64,000 nt of DNA from an uncultured Idiomarina sp. (GCA_946885915.1 CAMPHF010000004.1:124001-188000); one strand, 5' to 3'; shown: positions 17,301-29,040, counted from the first letter of the stretch. Translations and numbers: made by a program. Notes: a model not told the origin generated them from the sequence alone.

Positions 17301-18096
17301 GCAAAGTGTGCAGGCCCAGTTGGCCGAGTTAAATACATGGTTAACGGCCTATGCTGAGCCGACAAGTGCGCCAGCAACCCCAGTGACGCATGGTCAGTTA
17401 CGCCTAGAGTCTGGTAGCCGGCGGCAACCGGTGCATTACGCTCGTAATGAACTGGGCGAGCGCTTGCAGTTAGTGGTATCGGCCAGCAAGCAGCAAGACA
17501 AGCATTTATTTTTACCTTATGTGCTACACCTACTCGCACCCGATCACAAAACCGTTGCGATATTTGCGCCAGCTAAAAAAGAGGCAGAGGCCAGTGTGGT
17601 TGAATTTGCACCACTACCAAAGGACGCGGCGCGGCAGCTGTTAGAGCAGTTGTTGCATGCTTATGAGCGTGCGCTTTCAGCGCCCTTTCCATTGCCAGGT
17701 GAATTGGCCTTGCAGTGGTTGCGTGCGTTCGATTTAGCGCAGCTCGGCAAATTAAAGGAAGGCCGCCGAAACTTGCCGGCGCAGACCCCTGTCGAGGCGG
17801 AGCAAACCGCCTATGAACGGCTTGAAGCGGCCATTACCGAGGCTAGCAATGACAATCCTAATGGTGATTTATCTAGCTGGCCCTACACTGCGCGGGTGGC
17901 GCCAAGCTATGCGCAGTTTGTGGTGCAGGTGACGGATACAGCCCTATTTAAGCAGCGGCTAGCTCAGCTTTATACGCCGTTTTACTTGTTAGTGACTTAT
18001 GGTCAGTTGCCAAGTTTAGGTCCTGCGACAGCAGCCGATACTGAGGCGGCCGTGGCGGCTATGTTAGCGCAGCTTGGCCAAGGAGCATCGGCATGA
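14392..18096 (+). CDS. recC: Exodeoxyribonuclease V gamma subunit RecC
   Basis: RecC subunit of the RecBCD helicase-nuclease, which processes double-strand ends and recognises Chi. The N-terminal motif VVAHSHRLEDLTEVAV leads into VQSNGIAQWLKI, the degenerate helicase start typical of RecC. Further on are LPQRILVFGISSLPQ, VMVPDVNQYAAHVDAVF, PYTLADQGARHQQPLL and VLGMNEGAYPRQ with the adjoining DFDLM. Length of 1,234 residues is longer than the E. coli protein (about 1,120). RBS AAGGA lies before ATG 14392. The stop overlaps the recB start (ATGA, 18093-18096). There is no ptrA between recC and recB, unlike E. coli. Confidence 0.96.
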   Translation: MPTDHNLQPPQHGELTPGLVVAHSHRLEDLTEVAVSLMQQYPLAPLEQETVLVQSNGIAQWLKINVANHLGIAAMLQVTLPARFVWQAYRAVFNASHTDIPRTSPFDKERLLWRVMRILPAQLAADSDGSYAPLAQYLQRSGQAGATPAPTAAEAQRKLYQLSARIADLFDQYLNYRADWLDSWSRGRPQLDHQQQPVPDTERWQPKLWQALVEDIGIEQFWTNRAELHREFVKQARALKQRPAQLPQRILVFGISSLPQQTLEVLDALKGFTQIVLCVHNPCQHYWANIVDGKEALRSMLQHAERRHALKPNMQEEIAEDELHEFAHPLLAAWGKQGRDYIHLLDLYDETLQKQADFSSVKFELFDEQAPQNLLQQLQNDILHLRPLAETQTQWPTPEPGDHSIAFHSCHSVQREVEVLHDQLLAAFAADPQLRPRDVMVMVPDVNQYAAHVDAVFGRYDRQDKRYIPYTLADQGARHQQPLLVALELLLSIDEARLTCTDMMSLLMVPALQQRFALDETELQQLQPWLQAAGARWGLDAAQRAPFGMPADCGTNSWLFALQRMLHGYAAGPALADNQPRWHGIEPYDEVAGLAAAAVGKFADFIDALIQWWQRACEPASMTSWSARAEQLLYDFFVASNDAEQVLLAQVSQQLSSLAELVAESDFNDALSLPIFREAWLSRLDQPSLQQRFLVGSVNVATLMPMRAIPFKHIYVLGMNEGAYPRQQTRVDFDLMRAHYRPGDRSRRDDDRYLFLEALLSAREKFYVSWLGHSAQDNSEWPPSVLVAQLREHLAAGWGGSSVAEQQDWLKHLTRQHYLQPFHPGYFNATSPAFSYAHEWLAAHSNDSVSQPLEPLPSWQLEPGELLNVSAQELANFMRDMAEPFFTKRLETRFYDAAEAAPDSETFALDGLSGWQFKQQLLAVGLASLARAPADEAALEHALQGQLQRWQRAGELGVAPVSAALSAQLLQSVQAQLAELNTWLTAYAEPTSAPATPVTHGQLRLESGSRRQPVHYARNELGERLQLVVSASKQQDKHLFLPYVLHLLAPDHKTVAIFAPAKKEAEASVVEFAPLPKDAARQLLEQLLHAYERALSAPFPLPGELALQWLRAFDLAQLGKLKEGRRNLPAQTPVEAEQTAYERLEAAITEASNDNPNGDLSSWPYTARVAPSYAQFVVQVTDTALFKQRLAQLYTPFYLLVTYGQLPSLGPATAADTEAAVAAMLAQLGQGASA

Positions 18097-21000
18097 ATGA
18101 ATTACAGCCGTTAACCTTCCCACTGTTTGATTCACGCTTAATTGAAGCCAGCGCTGGTACCGGTAAAACCTACACAATTGCCGCGTTATTTGTGCGCTTG
18201 GTGATGAACCATGGCAATGCCGAGCAAGCCTTTGGGCGCCCGCTGCAGCCGAAGGATATTTTGGTGATGACCTTTACCCGCGCGGCGACGGCGGAATTGG
18301 CGGACCGCATTCGAGCCCGTTTAAGCGAGGCGGCAAGCTATTTTCGTCGGTCTGAGCATGACAGTGAAGATGAATTCTTACGCGCCTTGAAAGTGGATTG
18401 TGGCGCACGAGCCGAGTCTGGTTCGGGCCCAAGTTTAGCGATGTTGGCGCGGCAGTTGGAATTAGCGGCACAATCGATGGATGAAGCCGCGGTCAGCACT
18501 ATTCATGGCTGGTGCCAGAAAATGCTGGCTGAGCATGCGTTTGCCAGCGGTAGCCTATTTGAGCAAAGCATTGAAACGGACGAAGATGAGTTAAAGCTAG
18601 CGGCCGCCGAGGATTATTTCCGTACTTACGTGTATGCCCATGCGGTAGAGCCGGTGGCTGATACAAAGGATTCGGTCATCACCGAGTTACTTGAATTGCT
18701 GCAATCTCCTGCCAGTTTGTTGCAAAAGATTGGTCACCCATTACCGCCGCAGGCCGCGCGCGAGTGTTCGTTACTCGAGTGGTATCAGCAGGCGATGGGT
18801 AAAGCGGCGGCGCAAGTGAACGTGCTGAAACAGCAATATGCGCCGTTGGCGGATGCCTTACAAACGCTTATTCAGGCGTTGCCAGATGCTCGCAATGGCG
18901 GGCGCAAAAAAGCGGTTGCTGCCTTTTATGATTGGGTGCATGGCGACACGCTCAGCTTGATAATTGCCGCAGCGGACAAGAAGTACTTGAGCGCCGCGGA
19001 TTTAAGCAAACAGTTAAAAGACCAAACGCCAGCGGATGTTGCACGTATGGATGGGCTGTTAGAGCAGTTACAGAGCCTGAATGGGCTCGCCAAGCAAGCC
19101 CACGCGGAGGTATTTGCTCATGCTAATCAACATATTTATCAGCGGGTTGATGCCTTAAAGCGCCAAGCTGCGCAAATGGGCCATGACGACATGCTGAACC
19201 GGTTACTGGCTGCGTTACAGCAACCGGATTCGGGCCCGCGCTTGGCGGCCGCCATTCGGGCCCAGTTCCCGGTAGCGCTGGTGGATGAATTTCAAGACAC
19301 CGACCCGGTGCAGTACGAAATTTTTGAACGTATTTATTTAACTGATGCCGCGCCGGATGAACGCCGCGGACTATTCTTAATTGGCGACCCGAAACAGGCC
19401 ATTTATAGCTTCCGGAATGCCGATATTTATACCTATTTGAAAGCTCGTCGGGCCACTACCGGACGCCATTACCAGCTGGCCACAAACTTTCGTTCAAGCG
19501 CGGCCATGGTGGCAGCGGTGAACGCGTTATATAGCCGTGCCGATACGCAGCTGGAGCAGGGTGCTTTCCTATTTAAGCAAGACATTCCGTTTGTACCGGT
19601 TGGGGCGAACGGCAAAAAGCTCGAATTTCGTGGTTCCAATGGCGCGCCTCAGGCGGCCTTGCAATGGCAGGTGGCGAGCGAAAAATCCACCAGTAAAGCC
19701 GCCTATTGGCAGTTAGCGGCGCGGGCGCAAGCCCAGCAAATTGCAGCGCTTCTAAGTAGCGAAAGTGCTGGCTTTTACGCCCATAACGGCGAGCGCACTG
19801 CGGTGGCGCCAAGTGATATCGCGGTACTCGTGGGCAACGCCAATGAGGCTCGGGTGATCCGCCAAGCGTTAACCGCCTATGGTATTCGTAGTGTGTATTT
19901 ATCCGAGCGTGATGCGGTGTACGCCCAACCGGTGGCGGCGCAACTATTAAGTGTGGTGCAGGCGTGTGCCACCCCGCGCGATCCGCGCAAGTTAAGGGCG
20001 GCATTGGCCAGTGCGCTGTTGGAACTGCCGTTAGCGGAATTGGTGCAGTGCCACGAACAAGAACAAGCTTGGGAAGCTGCGGTTGAGCAATTTATTGGTT
20101 ATCACCAGTTGTGGGAGCGGCGCGGTATTTTGGCGATGCTGCAGCGCTTGTTACACGACTATAAAGTGCCTGCGCGGTTATTAGCCGACCCAGTCCGGGG
20201 CGAGCGTCAACTGGCCGATGCCTTGCATTTAAGTGAGCTGTTGCAACAAGAAAGTATGCGCTTAGATGGCATGGCCAGCTTAACCGACTTTTTTGCGGAG
20301 CAGGTACAGAGCTACCAGCAGTCGAATGGTTTTGGCGCTAGTCAGCAGCGCACCAATAACGAAGCGCTGCAATTACGTTTAGAGAGTGATCAGGCGTTAG
20401 TGAAGGTCATCACTTACCACAAATCCAAGGGCTTGCAGTATCCGCTGGTGTTTATGCCGTTTGCAGGATACACCGCAGAGCGCAAATATCGCATCGATGA
20501 TCGTTTGCCACAGCGCTATCACAATCCAACCACCGGCCAAACGAGTGTGTTGTGGGATACCAGCGATAGCGAAGCGGTAAGCTGGCTGCAGCAGCAAATG
20601 CTCGCCGAGGATATTCGCAAAATGTATGTCGCGCTTACCCGCGCCGAATACGCTACGTTTGTGGCGTTGCAAGTTGTGGGTGATACCCAACAGAACCCGC
20701 TATTTTGGTTGCTGGGTCAGCCCGGAGAGAACTTGCTAGAACAATTGCCAAGCCGCGTACATGGCGATGAAGCGGCGTTGGGCCATACCGATGTGGTGCC
20801 GTTGCGGATTGACGCAGAAGAGTATCCTGCCGGTGTGGCGCAGCCTGAGGGTAACGCGGCAGAGCAGCTGCAGGCGCGCCAATTGCCGGAACATTATCAA
20901 CTCGAGCGCTGGTGGGTGGCGAGCTATAGCGCGCTGCGGATTGGCACTGAACTCAGTGCGCCGCAAACACCCTTAGAAATGAACACGCGCGAAGAATTAG

Positions 21001-21791
21001 AGACGTTTGAGTTGGGTTCGCCGGCGCCAGCGGTAGACACCGCCGCGACCATTCATGAGTTGCCCAAAGGGGCGGGGCCGGGCACCTTTTTGCACAACCT
21101 ACTAGAGGCGGCCGCAGAGTATGGGTTTGCGGAGTTGGCAGCGAACTCGGCTGGGCTTGAGCAGTGGTTAGCACCCTATTGCAAAAGCCCGGTGTGGCAG
21201 CCGTATCAAGCCACCTTAGCGAAGTGGTTGGGTGGTTATTTAAGCACTGAATTTCCGTTGCAAAATGGCGAGCAAGTGGCGCTTGCGCAACTTCGACAAT
21301 ACCGCGCCGAGCCCGAGTTCTGGTTTGCTACACAGGGGGTCGACACGCGCGCGCTCGATGCCTTGATCTGCACGCACATTCAGCTAGGGTTTGAGCGCCC
21401 GCAGCTTGAAACGGCAAGTTTAAACGGCATGCTCAAAGGCTTTATCGATTTAGTGTTTGAATACCAAGGTCGGTATTACGTGTGCGATTACAAATCTAAT
21501 TGGTTGGGTGAGGATGAAGCCGCTTATACCGAGCACAGCATGCGCGAAAAAATTCTCAGCAGTCGCTACGACTTGCAATATGTGATTTACACCTTGGCCT
21601 TGCATAAGTTGCTGCAAGCGCGACTGGGCGAGGCTTACGATTATGATCAGCATATTGGGGGTAGTTTGTATTTGTTTTTACGCGGCCATCAAGCGCCAAG
21701 TCGTGGCGCATTTTTCGACCGGCCGAGCCGCGAATTAATTGAGGCACTGGCTGAGCTTATGGTGGGTGTGAATAAGGATATGCACGCATGA
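18093..21791 (+). CDS. recB: Exodeoxyribonuclease V beta subunit RecB
   Basis: Catalytic subunit with a 3'-5' UvrD-like helicase and the only nuclease domain of RecBCD. Walker A is EASAGTGKTYTIAALF, motif II is LVDEFQDTDPVQYEIF, and motifs III-VI include GDPKQAIYSFRNADIYTY and YVALTRAEYATF. The C-terminal nuclease shows MLKGFIDLVFEY and YYVCDYKSNWLG, holding the two aspartates and lysine of the metal-binding active site, so nuclease activity should be intact. Length is 1,232 residues. It overlaps recC and recD by 4 bp each (recD at 21788-21791), giving coupled translation of all three subunits. Confidence 0.97.
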   Translation: MNELQPLTFPLFDSRLIEASAGTGKTYTIAALFVRLVMNHGNAEQAFGRPLQPKDILVMTFTRAATAELADRIRARLSEAASYFRRSEHDSEDEFLRALKVDCGARAESGSGPSLAMLARQLELAAQSMDEAAVSTIHGWCQKMLAEHAFASGSLFEQSIETDEDELKLAAAEDYFRTYVYAHAVEPVADTKDSVITELLELLQSPASLLQKIGHPLPPQAARECSLLEWYQQAMGKAAAQVNVLKQQYAPLADALQTLIQALPDARNGGRKKAVAAFYDWVHGDTLSLIIAAADKKYLSAADLSKQLKDQTPADVARMDGLLEQLQSLNGLAKQAHAEVFAHANQHIYQRVDALKRQAAQMGHDDMLNRLLAALQQPDSGPRLAAAIRAQFPVALVDEFQDTDPVQYEIFERIYLTDAAPDERRGLFLIGDPKQAIYSFRNADIYTYLKARRATTGRHYQLATNFRSSAAMVAAVNALYSRADTQLEQGAFLFKQDIPFVPVGANGKKLEFRGSNGAPQAALQWQVASEKSTSKAAYWQLAARAQAQQIAALLSSESAGFYAHNGERTAVAPSDIAVLVGNANEARVIRQALTAYGIRSVYLSERDAVYAQPVAAQLLSVVQACATPRDPRKLRAALASALLELPLAELVQCHEQEQAWEAAVEQFIGYHQLWERRGILAMLQRLLHDYKVPARLLADPVRGERQLADALHLSELLQQESMRLDGMASLTDFFAEQVQSYQQSNGFGASQQRTNNEALQLRLESDQALVKVITYHKSKGLQYPLVFMPFAGYTAERKYRIDDRLPQRYHNPTTGQTSVLWDTSDSEAVSWLQQQMLAEDIRKMYVALTRAEYATFVALQVVGDTQQNPLFWLLGQPGENLLEQLPSRVHGDEAALGHTDVVPLRIDAEEYPAGVAQPEGNAAEQLQARQLPEHYQLERWWVASYSALRIGTELSAPQTPLEMNTREELETFELGSPAPAVDTAATIHELPKGAGPGTFLHNLLEAAAEYGFAELAANSAGLEQWLAPYCKSPVWQPYQATLAKWLGGYLSTEFPLQNGEQVALAQLRQYRAEPEFWFATQGVDTRALDALICTHIQLGFERPQLETASLNGMLKGFIDLVFEYQGRYYVCDYKSNWLGEDEAAYTEHSMREKILSSRYDLQYVIYTLALHKLLQARLGEAYDYDQHIGGSLYLFLRGHQAPSRGAFFDRPSRELIEALAELMVGVNKDMHA

Positions 21792-23761
21792 CGGATCACC
21801 AAGCTTTATTAGCGGATTTAACGCTGTGGCAACAAGCCGGTTGGATCCGCCCGCTTGATCGCCAGCTGGCAAAATTTTTGAGCGCAGAAGGTGCGCACGT
21901 AGCGGTTGCCTTGCTGGGGTGCTTGGTGTCACATCAAGTTGGTCGCGGCCATACTTGTTTATCTATCAAGGCTTTACTAGAAAATGCCGAGGCTGAACTT
22001 GGTTTGCCACCGACCGAAAAGACGCCGCTACCTGCAGTGTTGCAGGCAGAGCCGCGGACACCTAGCGAGCTCCTGAGCAGTTATGGCGTGCACGCTGATT
22101 TCATTGCCCAGCTTGGTGCTCAAGTGGCTGTAGTCGGCGCTGCGGCCGACGAGTTGCAGCCGTTAGTGTGGGAGTCGGATAGCCAACTTTTATATTTGCG
22201 ACGTTATTGGCAGCATGAAACCCGCATTCAACGCTGGCTCAGCGACCGTATGGCGACTACACATGCCAACCTAGATGCCGCTAAGCTCCGTGACCAAATT
22301 CGCGAGTTGGTAACGGTAAAACCTGAGGATGCGCACCAAACCAGTTGGCAGCGCATTGCCTGTGCTAACGCGGCCTTGCATAGTTTTAGCGTGATCACCG
22401 GTGGCCCGGGTACCGGCAAAACCTTCACGGTGTTGCGCGTGCTGGCCACATTATTGGCGCTAACGCCGGAAACGCCGTTACGGATTGCACTGGCTGCACC
22501 TACCGGTAAAGCCGCCGCCCGCATGCAAGAGTCAATTGCGAAATCACTAAAAGATCTCCCCGCCCAGGTAAAACAGCAAGTAGAGCAGGCGCTGGTGCGC
22601 AAAGCCTCCACATTGCATCGGTTATTAGGGGCGCAGCCCAACAGTCGCTATTTCCGACATCATGCGCAGACACCGTTGCCCTATGATGTGGTAGTGGTGG
22701 ACGAAGCATCGATGATTGATACCGAAATGTTCGATGCGTTACTCGCTGCTGTTGGGCCGCAAACGCGGCTGATTTTACTGGGTGATAAAGACCAGTTGGC
22801 GCCCGTAGAGGCAGGGTCGGTGTTAGCTTCATTGTGTCGAGGGGCGGCGGCTGGTGGCTACAGTCAAGCACATTGGCAGCGCTTGCAGGAAGTAAGTGGA
22901 GAAACCATTGACTCAAGCTTTGCGGCTGCGGATACAGCAGTACAGCCGGTGGCGAATCCATTGCTCGATCATGTGGTGATGTTACGTAAATCCCATCGCT
23001 TTAGCGGTGCCATTGCCGACTTAGCTTGGGCCGTCAACGATTGTGATGTGGCAACAGCTGAACAAGTGTTAGCTACTGCTGATCCGCAGCTTGTAAGGGT
23101 GTTGCCAGCGCGTGCTGAGCGTTCAGCAGAGCCGCTTGAGCCAAGAACTTTGCTGGCGGAACTGGCACAAGGTTTCGCGCCCTTTATAGCCGCGACAAAG
23201 ACGCCGCAGGACGCCAGCAGTACGGAGTTGGTCGATGCCTGGGCGGTACAGGCGCTTAAGCAGTTCAGTAAGTACCAACTACTTTGTGCCTTGCGAGCAG
23301 GGCCGTGGGGTCAACAACAGCTCAATCAGGCCTTAACCACCGCCGTGGGCGGAACGCCAGATAAGTGGTATCACGGCCGCCCAGTTATGGTGACCGCGAA
23401 TGATTACAGCCTCAACCTTAATAATGGTGATGTCGGGGTGGTATTGCGCCATCCGCTCGATGGCCTGCTTAAGGTTGCCTTTCCCGGCGCCCAGCAAGAT
23501 ACCGTTCGCTGGGTGCTGCCGAGTCGGCTGGTGGCAGTGGACACTGTGTATGCGATGACGGTTCACAAATCCCAAGGCTCGGAATTCGAGCATGCGGTGT
23601 TAATTCTGCCGGATCACCGTTCACCGGTTCTCACCAAAGAACTCATTTACACCGGTATTACCCGCGCCAAACAACGGCTTACTTTAGTGCTTCCGCAGCA
23701 AGCGGTGTGGCGCTATGCCATTACCCAACGTATTGAGCGGCGCGGGGGCTTAGCGAATTAG
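21788..23761 (+). CDS. recD: Exodeoxyribonuclease V alpha subunit RecD
   Basis: 5'-3' superfamily 1B helicase subunit of RecBCD. Walker A is ITGGPGTGKTFTVLRVLA, followed by LAAPTGKAAARM, motif II VVVDEASMIDTEMF, LLGDKDQLAPVEAGSVL and the C-terminal MTVHKSQGSEF plus YTGITRAKQRL. The N-terminal region binds RecB and contains the family's CLSI segment. Length of 657 residues is close to E. coli RecD (608). This is the last gene of the operon; no clear intrinsic terminator follows in the gap before katG. Confidence 0.96.
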   Translation: MTDHQALLADLTLWQQAGWIRPLDRQLAKFLSAEGAHVAVALLGCLVSHQVGRGHTCLSIKALLENAEAELGLPPTEKTPLPAVLQAEPRTPSELLSSYGVHADFIAQLGAQVAVVGAAADELQPLVWESDSQLLYLRRYWQHETRIQRWLSDRMATTHANLDAAKLRDQIRELVTVKPEDAHQTSWQRIACANAALHSFSVITGGPGTGKTFTVLRVLATLLALTPETPLRIALAAPTGKAAARMQESIAKSLKDLPAQVKQQVEQALVRKASTLHRLLGAQPNSRYFRHHAQTPLPYDVVVVDEASMIDTEMFDALLAAVGPQTRLILLGDKDQLAPVEAGSVLASLCRGAAAGGYSQAHWQRLQEVSGETIDSSFAAADTAVQPVANPLLDHVVMLRKSHRFSGAIADLAWAVNDCDVATAEQVLATADPQLVRVLPARAERSAEPLEPRTLLAELAQGFAPFIAATKTPQDASSTELVDAWAVQALKQFSKYQLLCALRAGPWGQQQLNQALTTAVGGTPDKWYHGRPVMVTANDYSLNLNNGDVGVVLRHPLDGLLKVAFPGAQQDTVRWVLPSRLVAVDTVYAMTVHKSQGSEFEHAVLILPDHRSPVLTKELIYTGITRAKQRLTLVLPQQAVWRYAITQRIERRGGLAN

Positions 23762-23958
23762 CCTAGCGCATTAGGTCATTGCCTGGTTCAGCGAGGAAAT
23801 TATATTCCGTTGTACGAAGTCTTTTCAGCTTGCGCCAACGTAGTTGTTGTCAGTTAGCTTTCATCTCGCCTTCCTTATGCTGTGGATTGCGGCGCTCTGT
23901 TGACGTGCTGAGTACGTGCTTAGCTAATCCGAATTGCAGGTCTTAATTAAAGCAATCA

Positions 23959-23973
23959 ATAGATAAAACCTAT
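23959..23973 (+). promoter_or_regulatory. Candidate OxyR half-site upstream of katG
   Basis: ATAGATAAAACCTAT matches every fixed position of the OxyR half-site ATAGntnnnanCTAT. The adjoining second half, 7 bp downstream, is degenerate (it keeps only about four fixed positions). The site is about 46 bp upstream of a TATAGT -10 element and 102 bp upstream of the katG start, a sensible place for activation by oxidised OxyR. Confidence 0.65.
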
Positions 23974-24018
23974 TAGAGCATTCGCTAAAACCGCCTGCAA
24001 AAATATGAATTGAGGGTC

Positions 24019-24024
24019 TATAGT
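24019..24024 (+). promoter_or_regulatory. Candidate -10 element of katG
   Basis: TATAGT matches five of six consensus positions. The corresponding -35 (CTGCAA, about 18 bp upstream) is poor, which suits an activator-dependent promoter. The transcript leader would be about 45 nt. Confidence 0.45.
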
Positions 24025-24047
24025 CATATTTACCCGAATATTCCTAA

Positions 24048-26279
<2,232 letters not shown>

Positions 26280-26297
26280 CCCCTAGCGATAAAGCAG

Positions 26298-26325
26298 AAG
26301 GGCGCTCAATTGAGCGCCCTTTTTT
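26298..26325 (+). terminator. Intrinsic terminator of katG
   Basis: A fully self-complementary 20-mer, GGGCGCTCAATTGAGCGCCC (26300-26319), is followed by TTTTTT. It lies 20 bp after the katG stop and also sits beyond the 3' end of the convergent peptidase gene. Confidence 0.93.
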
Positions 26326-26359
26326 ATACGTTCTTTTTATACTTCGCGGAGCTTGCCGA

Positions 26360-28795
26360 TTACTCGGCCGCTTCGCCTTTCAAATAGATGTCTAACCAAC
26401 GCGTTTGCTCCCACAACATGTGTAGCACGGATTCACGCGCACGATAACCGTGCGATTCGTGCGGCAACATCACCAAGCGCGTGGTGCCACCTAAGCCTTT
26501 AATGGCATCGTATAAGCGCTCCGACTGCATCGGGAAGGTACCCGAGTTGTTGTCGTTAATGCCGTGGATCATGAGCAGTGGCTCATTAATTTTGTCGGCA
26601 TGAAAAAACGGCGACATGCGAATGTACAGGTCAGTATCATCCCACACGGTACGTTCTTCGCGCTGGAAACCAAATGGCGTTAAGCTGCGGTTGTAGGCGC
26701 CACTGCGGGCAATACCGGTTTTGAACAAATCGCTATGCGCCAGCATGTTTGCGGTCATAAATGCACCATAAGAGTGTCCGCCCAAGGCGACTCGCTCAGG
26801 GTCAGTTACCCCGCGCGCCACCCCAGCTGCAATGGCGGCTTTACCATTCATCACCAGCTGCTCAATAAAGGTGTCGTTGGGTTGCGCGTCGCCTTCGCCC
26901 ACAATTGGCATGGTGGCGCTATCGAGCACCGCGTAGCCTTGGGTTGCAAGATACTGTGGTGCCCAATAGCTAATCCGAACGAACTCATAGGGTGAACCAG
27001 AAATCTGCGCGGCTGCTGCTGCACTCTTGTATTCCCGCGGGTAAGCCCAAACTATCGTTGGCAAGGGGCCATCAGTTTCTGCGTTGTAGCTAGCGGGCAG
27101 GTAAAGCTCGGCCGACATCGCCAAACCATCCTCACGCTCATAAGTAATGAGTTCGCGGGTAATACCCAAGGTGTTTGGCATTGGGTGTGGCGTTTCAGTT
27201 AGAGCGGTGAGCTTATTGTCGTCGATATCACGGATAAAGAAATCCGCGGGATCTTCAACCCCCTCACGTTGAGTCAGGAAGGTTAAGGCTTCGGCATCAA
27301 TTAAATCGCGTGGCGTTTCGTAAAACGGCGCTTCACTGCGCCACAGACGTTCTGCTTGTTTGCTGGCTAGATTAAAGCGGTCGATAAAGGGCCGGTCACC
27401 CTCGGCAGAGGCACCATTACCACTTAATAACATGGCACCATTATCAAGATGCAGTAGCGTTCGACCATCTTCAGTGACGGTAAAAGGTTGGCCCGGGTCG
27501 TTGTAACGATCTTCCCATGAGCGCTCCCAAACTAGGGTTTGCGACGGTGTTGCAGTAGCGTCGACAAGCCATAGTTTTTCATCACGGTCGGCCCACCAGC
27601 GCTCCCAAATCAAAATATGCTCGGCATCGGCGGCTAACAAGCGACCAAAGCGTTTGCTGAGCTCGGCCAGTTGTACTGGCTTGCCTTTAAACGGTGCCGG
27701 TAATTGGAATACCCGGTCGCGAATCTCTGCGGCTACAGCAGGGTCGCCTTGGTCCGCTGCTTCCGCCCACACCAAGGTGGCGTCGGCGTCATTCCGCCAC
27801 TGCACCGAACGCCGACCTTGCACCACCGCATCAAACGCAATGGGTAGGTTGTCGGCCAGTGGTTGCTCCACCACGCTATAAACTAAGTCGCCATCGGTAT
27901 CCCATACTTCGGTGGTTTCCGGGAAGCGGTAATAAGGCACCGCATACGAATACGGCCGTTCAATATGGCTGGTGAGCAGGTAGTCGTCATTTGGTGCAAC
28001 ACTTAAACCGGAGTAAATCGCCGCATTGCCAAGGTGTTCAGTATCGCCATCGAGCTCAACGTAAGTAATCCTGCTGGTGAAGTAATAATCGAACACTGCC
28101 TCATCATGTTTGTTTTTCAGCAAATCTTGATAGGTACGGCCAGGCGCGGTGCGGCCTTTGCTCTCGGTGATCACCGGGCCAGTCGGCACGACTCGCGCGG
28201 CAGGTTTGGTCAAACCTTCCGCCACGGTATAAGTGTATAAACCTTTGCTGTCGTGACGCCATTCAAGTTCGGCACCCCATACTGCGCTAAGTGGCATGTC
28301 CGTCCATTTTTCGGCAGTACCGTCGGCAACATCGATGAGCCAGAGCTCTACAGCGTTCGGGGTGAGTTGCGCCACCGCAAGATATTTACTGTTTGGTGAC
28401 CAGCTGGCGCCAATGGCTTTTAATTCGCTTGGTAATCCCGTAATGGTTTTGCTGGCGCCAGATTCGACTTCCAAAATACTTATGGCGCTAATATATCGAG
28501 CCTGGCTTACGCTGTAGTTAGCGGGGTTAATGCGGCGCCCAGCAAGCTTTAATTCGTCGGCGGCAACATCTTCAATGCTTGGCAACGACGGAAAGCTTAA
28601 GCTGAGTAAGTATTTACTATTGGGGCTTAATGCCGCACTCGGTGAAGGCGCGGCGTCGACAATGTCGATAATCGCTTGGGCGGGCTCTTGATAGTTAAGC
28701 TTCACCGCGTTGGCTTGTGCTATTGGGGCAAAGCTAAGGCTTGCGGTGAGTGCCGCAGCGCCTAGTGCAATGGCAAGTTTATGTTTGGTAAACAT
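26360..28795 (-). CDS. S9 family peptidase, glutamyl endopeptidase-like (S9D)
   Basis: Exported serine peptidase of 811 residues. The signal peptide ends near PIAQANA. An N-terminal beta-propeller spans roughly residues 50-550 and an alpha/beta-hydrolase domain follows. The nucleophile motif is LGGHSYGAFMTANML, with Ser at about residue 675. The acid residue is in MIHGINDNNSGTF and the His in LPHESHGYRARES. The combination GGHSYGAF, IARSGAYNRSLTPFGFQ and HESHGYRARES closely resembles plant chloroplast glutamyl endopeptidase, so cleavage after Glu is a reasonable inference. It is transcribed alone, convergent to katG. Confidence 0.88.
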   Translation of the reverse strand: MFTKHKLAIALGAAALTASLSFAPIAQANAVKLNYQEPAQAIIDIVDAAPSPSAALSPNSKYLLSLSFPSLPSIEDVAADELKLAGRRINPANYSVSQARYISAISILEVESGASKTITGLPSELKAIGASWSPNSKYLAVAQLTPNAVELWLIDVADGTAEKWTDMPLSAVWGAELEWRHDSKGLYTYTVAEGLTKPAARVVPTGPVITESKGRTAPGRTYQDLLKNKHDEAVFDYYFTSRITYVELDGDTEHLGNAAIYSGLSVAPNDDYLLTSHIERPYSYAVPYYRFPETTEVWDTDGDLVYSVVEQPLADNLPIAFDAVVQGRRSVQWRNDADATLVWAEAADQGDPAVAAEIRDRVFQLPAPFKGKPVQLAELSKRFGRLLAADAEHILIWERWWADRDEKLWLVDATATPSQTLVWERSWEDRYNDPGQPFTVTEDGRTLLHLDNGAMLLSGNGASAEGDRPFIDRFNLASKQAERLWRSEAPFYETPRDLIDAEALTFLTQREGVEDPADFFIRDIDDNKLTALTETPHPMPNTLGITRELITYEREDGLAMSAELYLPASYNAETDGPLPTIVWAYPREYKSAAAAAQISGSPYEFVRISYWAPQYLATQGYAVLDSATMPIVGEGDAQPNDTFIEQLVMNGKAAIAAGVARGVTDPERVALGGHSYGAFMTANMLAHSDLFKTGIARSGAYNRSLTPFGFQREERTVWDDTDLYIRMSPFFHADKINEPLLMIHGINDNNSGTFPMQSERLYDAIKGLGGTTRLVMLPHESHGYRARESVLHMLWEQTRWLDIYLKGEAAE

Positions 28796-29040
28796 AAGGT
28801 TGTCCTGTGTTGTAATGGCCGCACGGCCGTATGTTATAGAGATGTTGTATAAGTTATCACAGGGTAACCTTAAAGGTGCGGTTTACTGCAGGCACTGAAC
28901 GCTCGTGAGTGGTTTTTGGGCGCAAAACTGTGGGCCCGAACATTCGCCTCATCCTATTCATGTTTTTTTAATGTTTGATTCAGTACCCGTTTAGCTGGAA
29001 AGCCTATCGTGTCGCTACTTAAATGACGAGGAGTGACAAT

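Noticed and set aside
14392..23761. E. coli-type Chi sites (GCTGGTGG) seen at several places in and near recBCD
   Set aside because: The octamer occurs a few times as expected by chance in this composition, and the Chi sequence of this organism is unknown.
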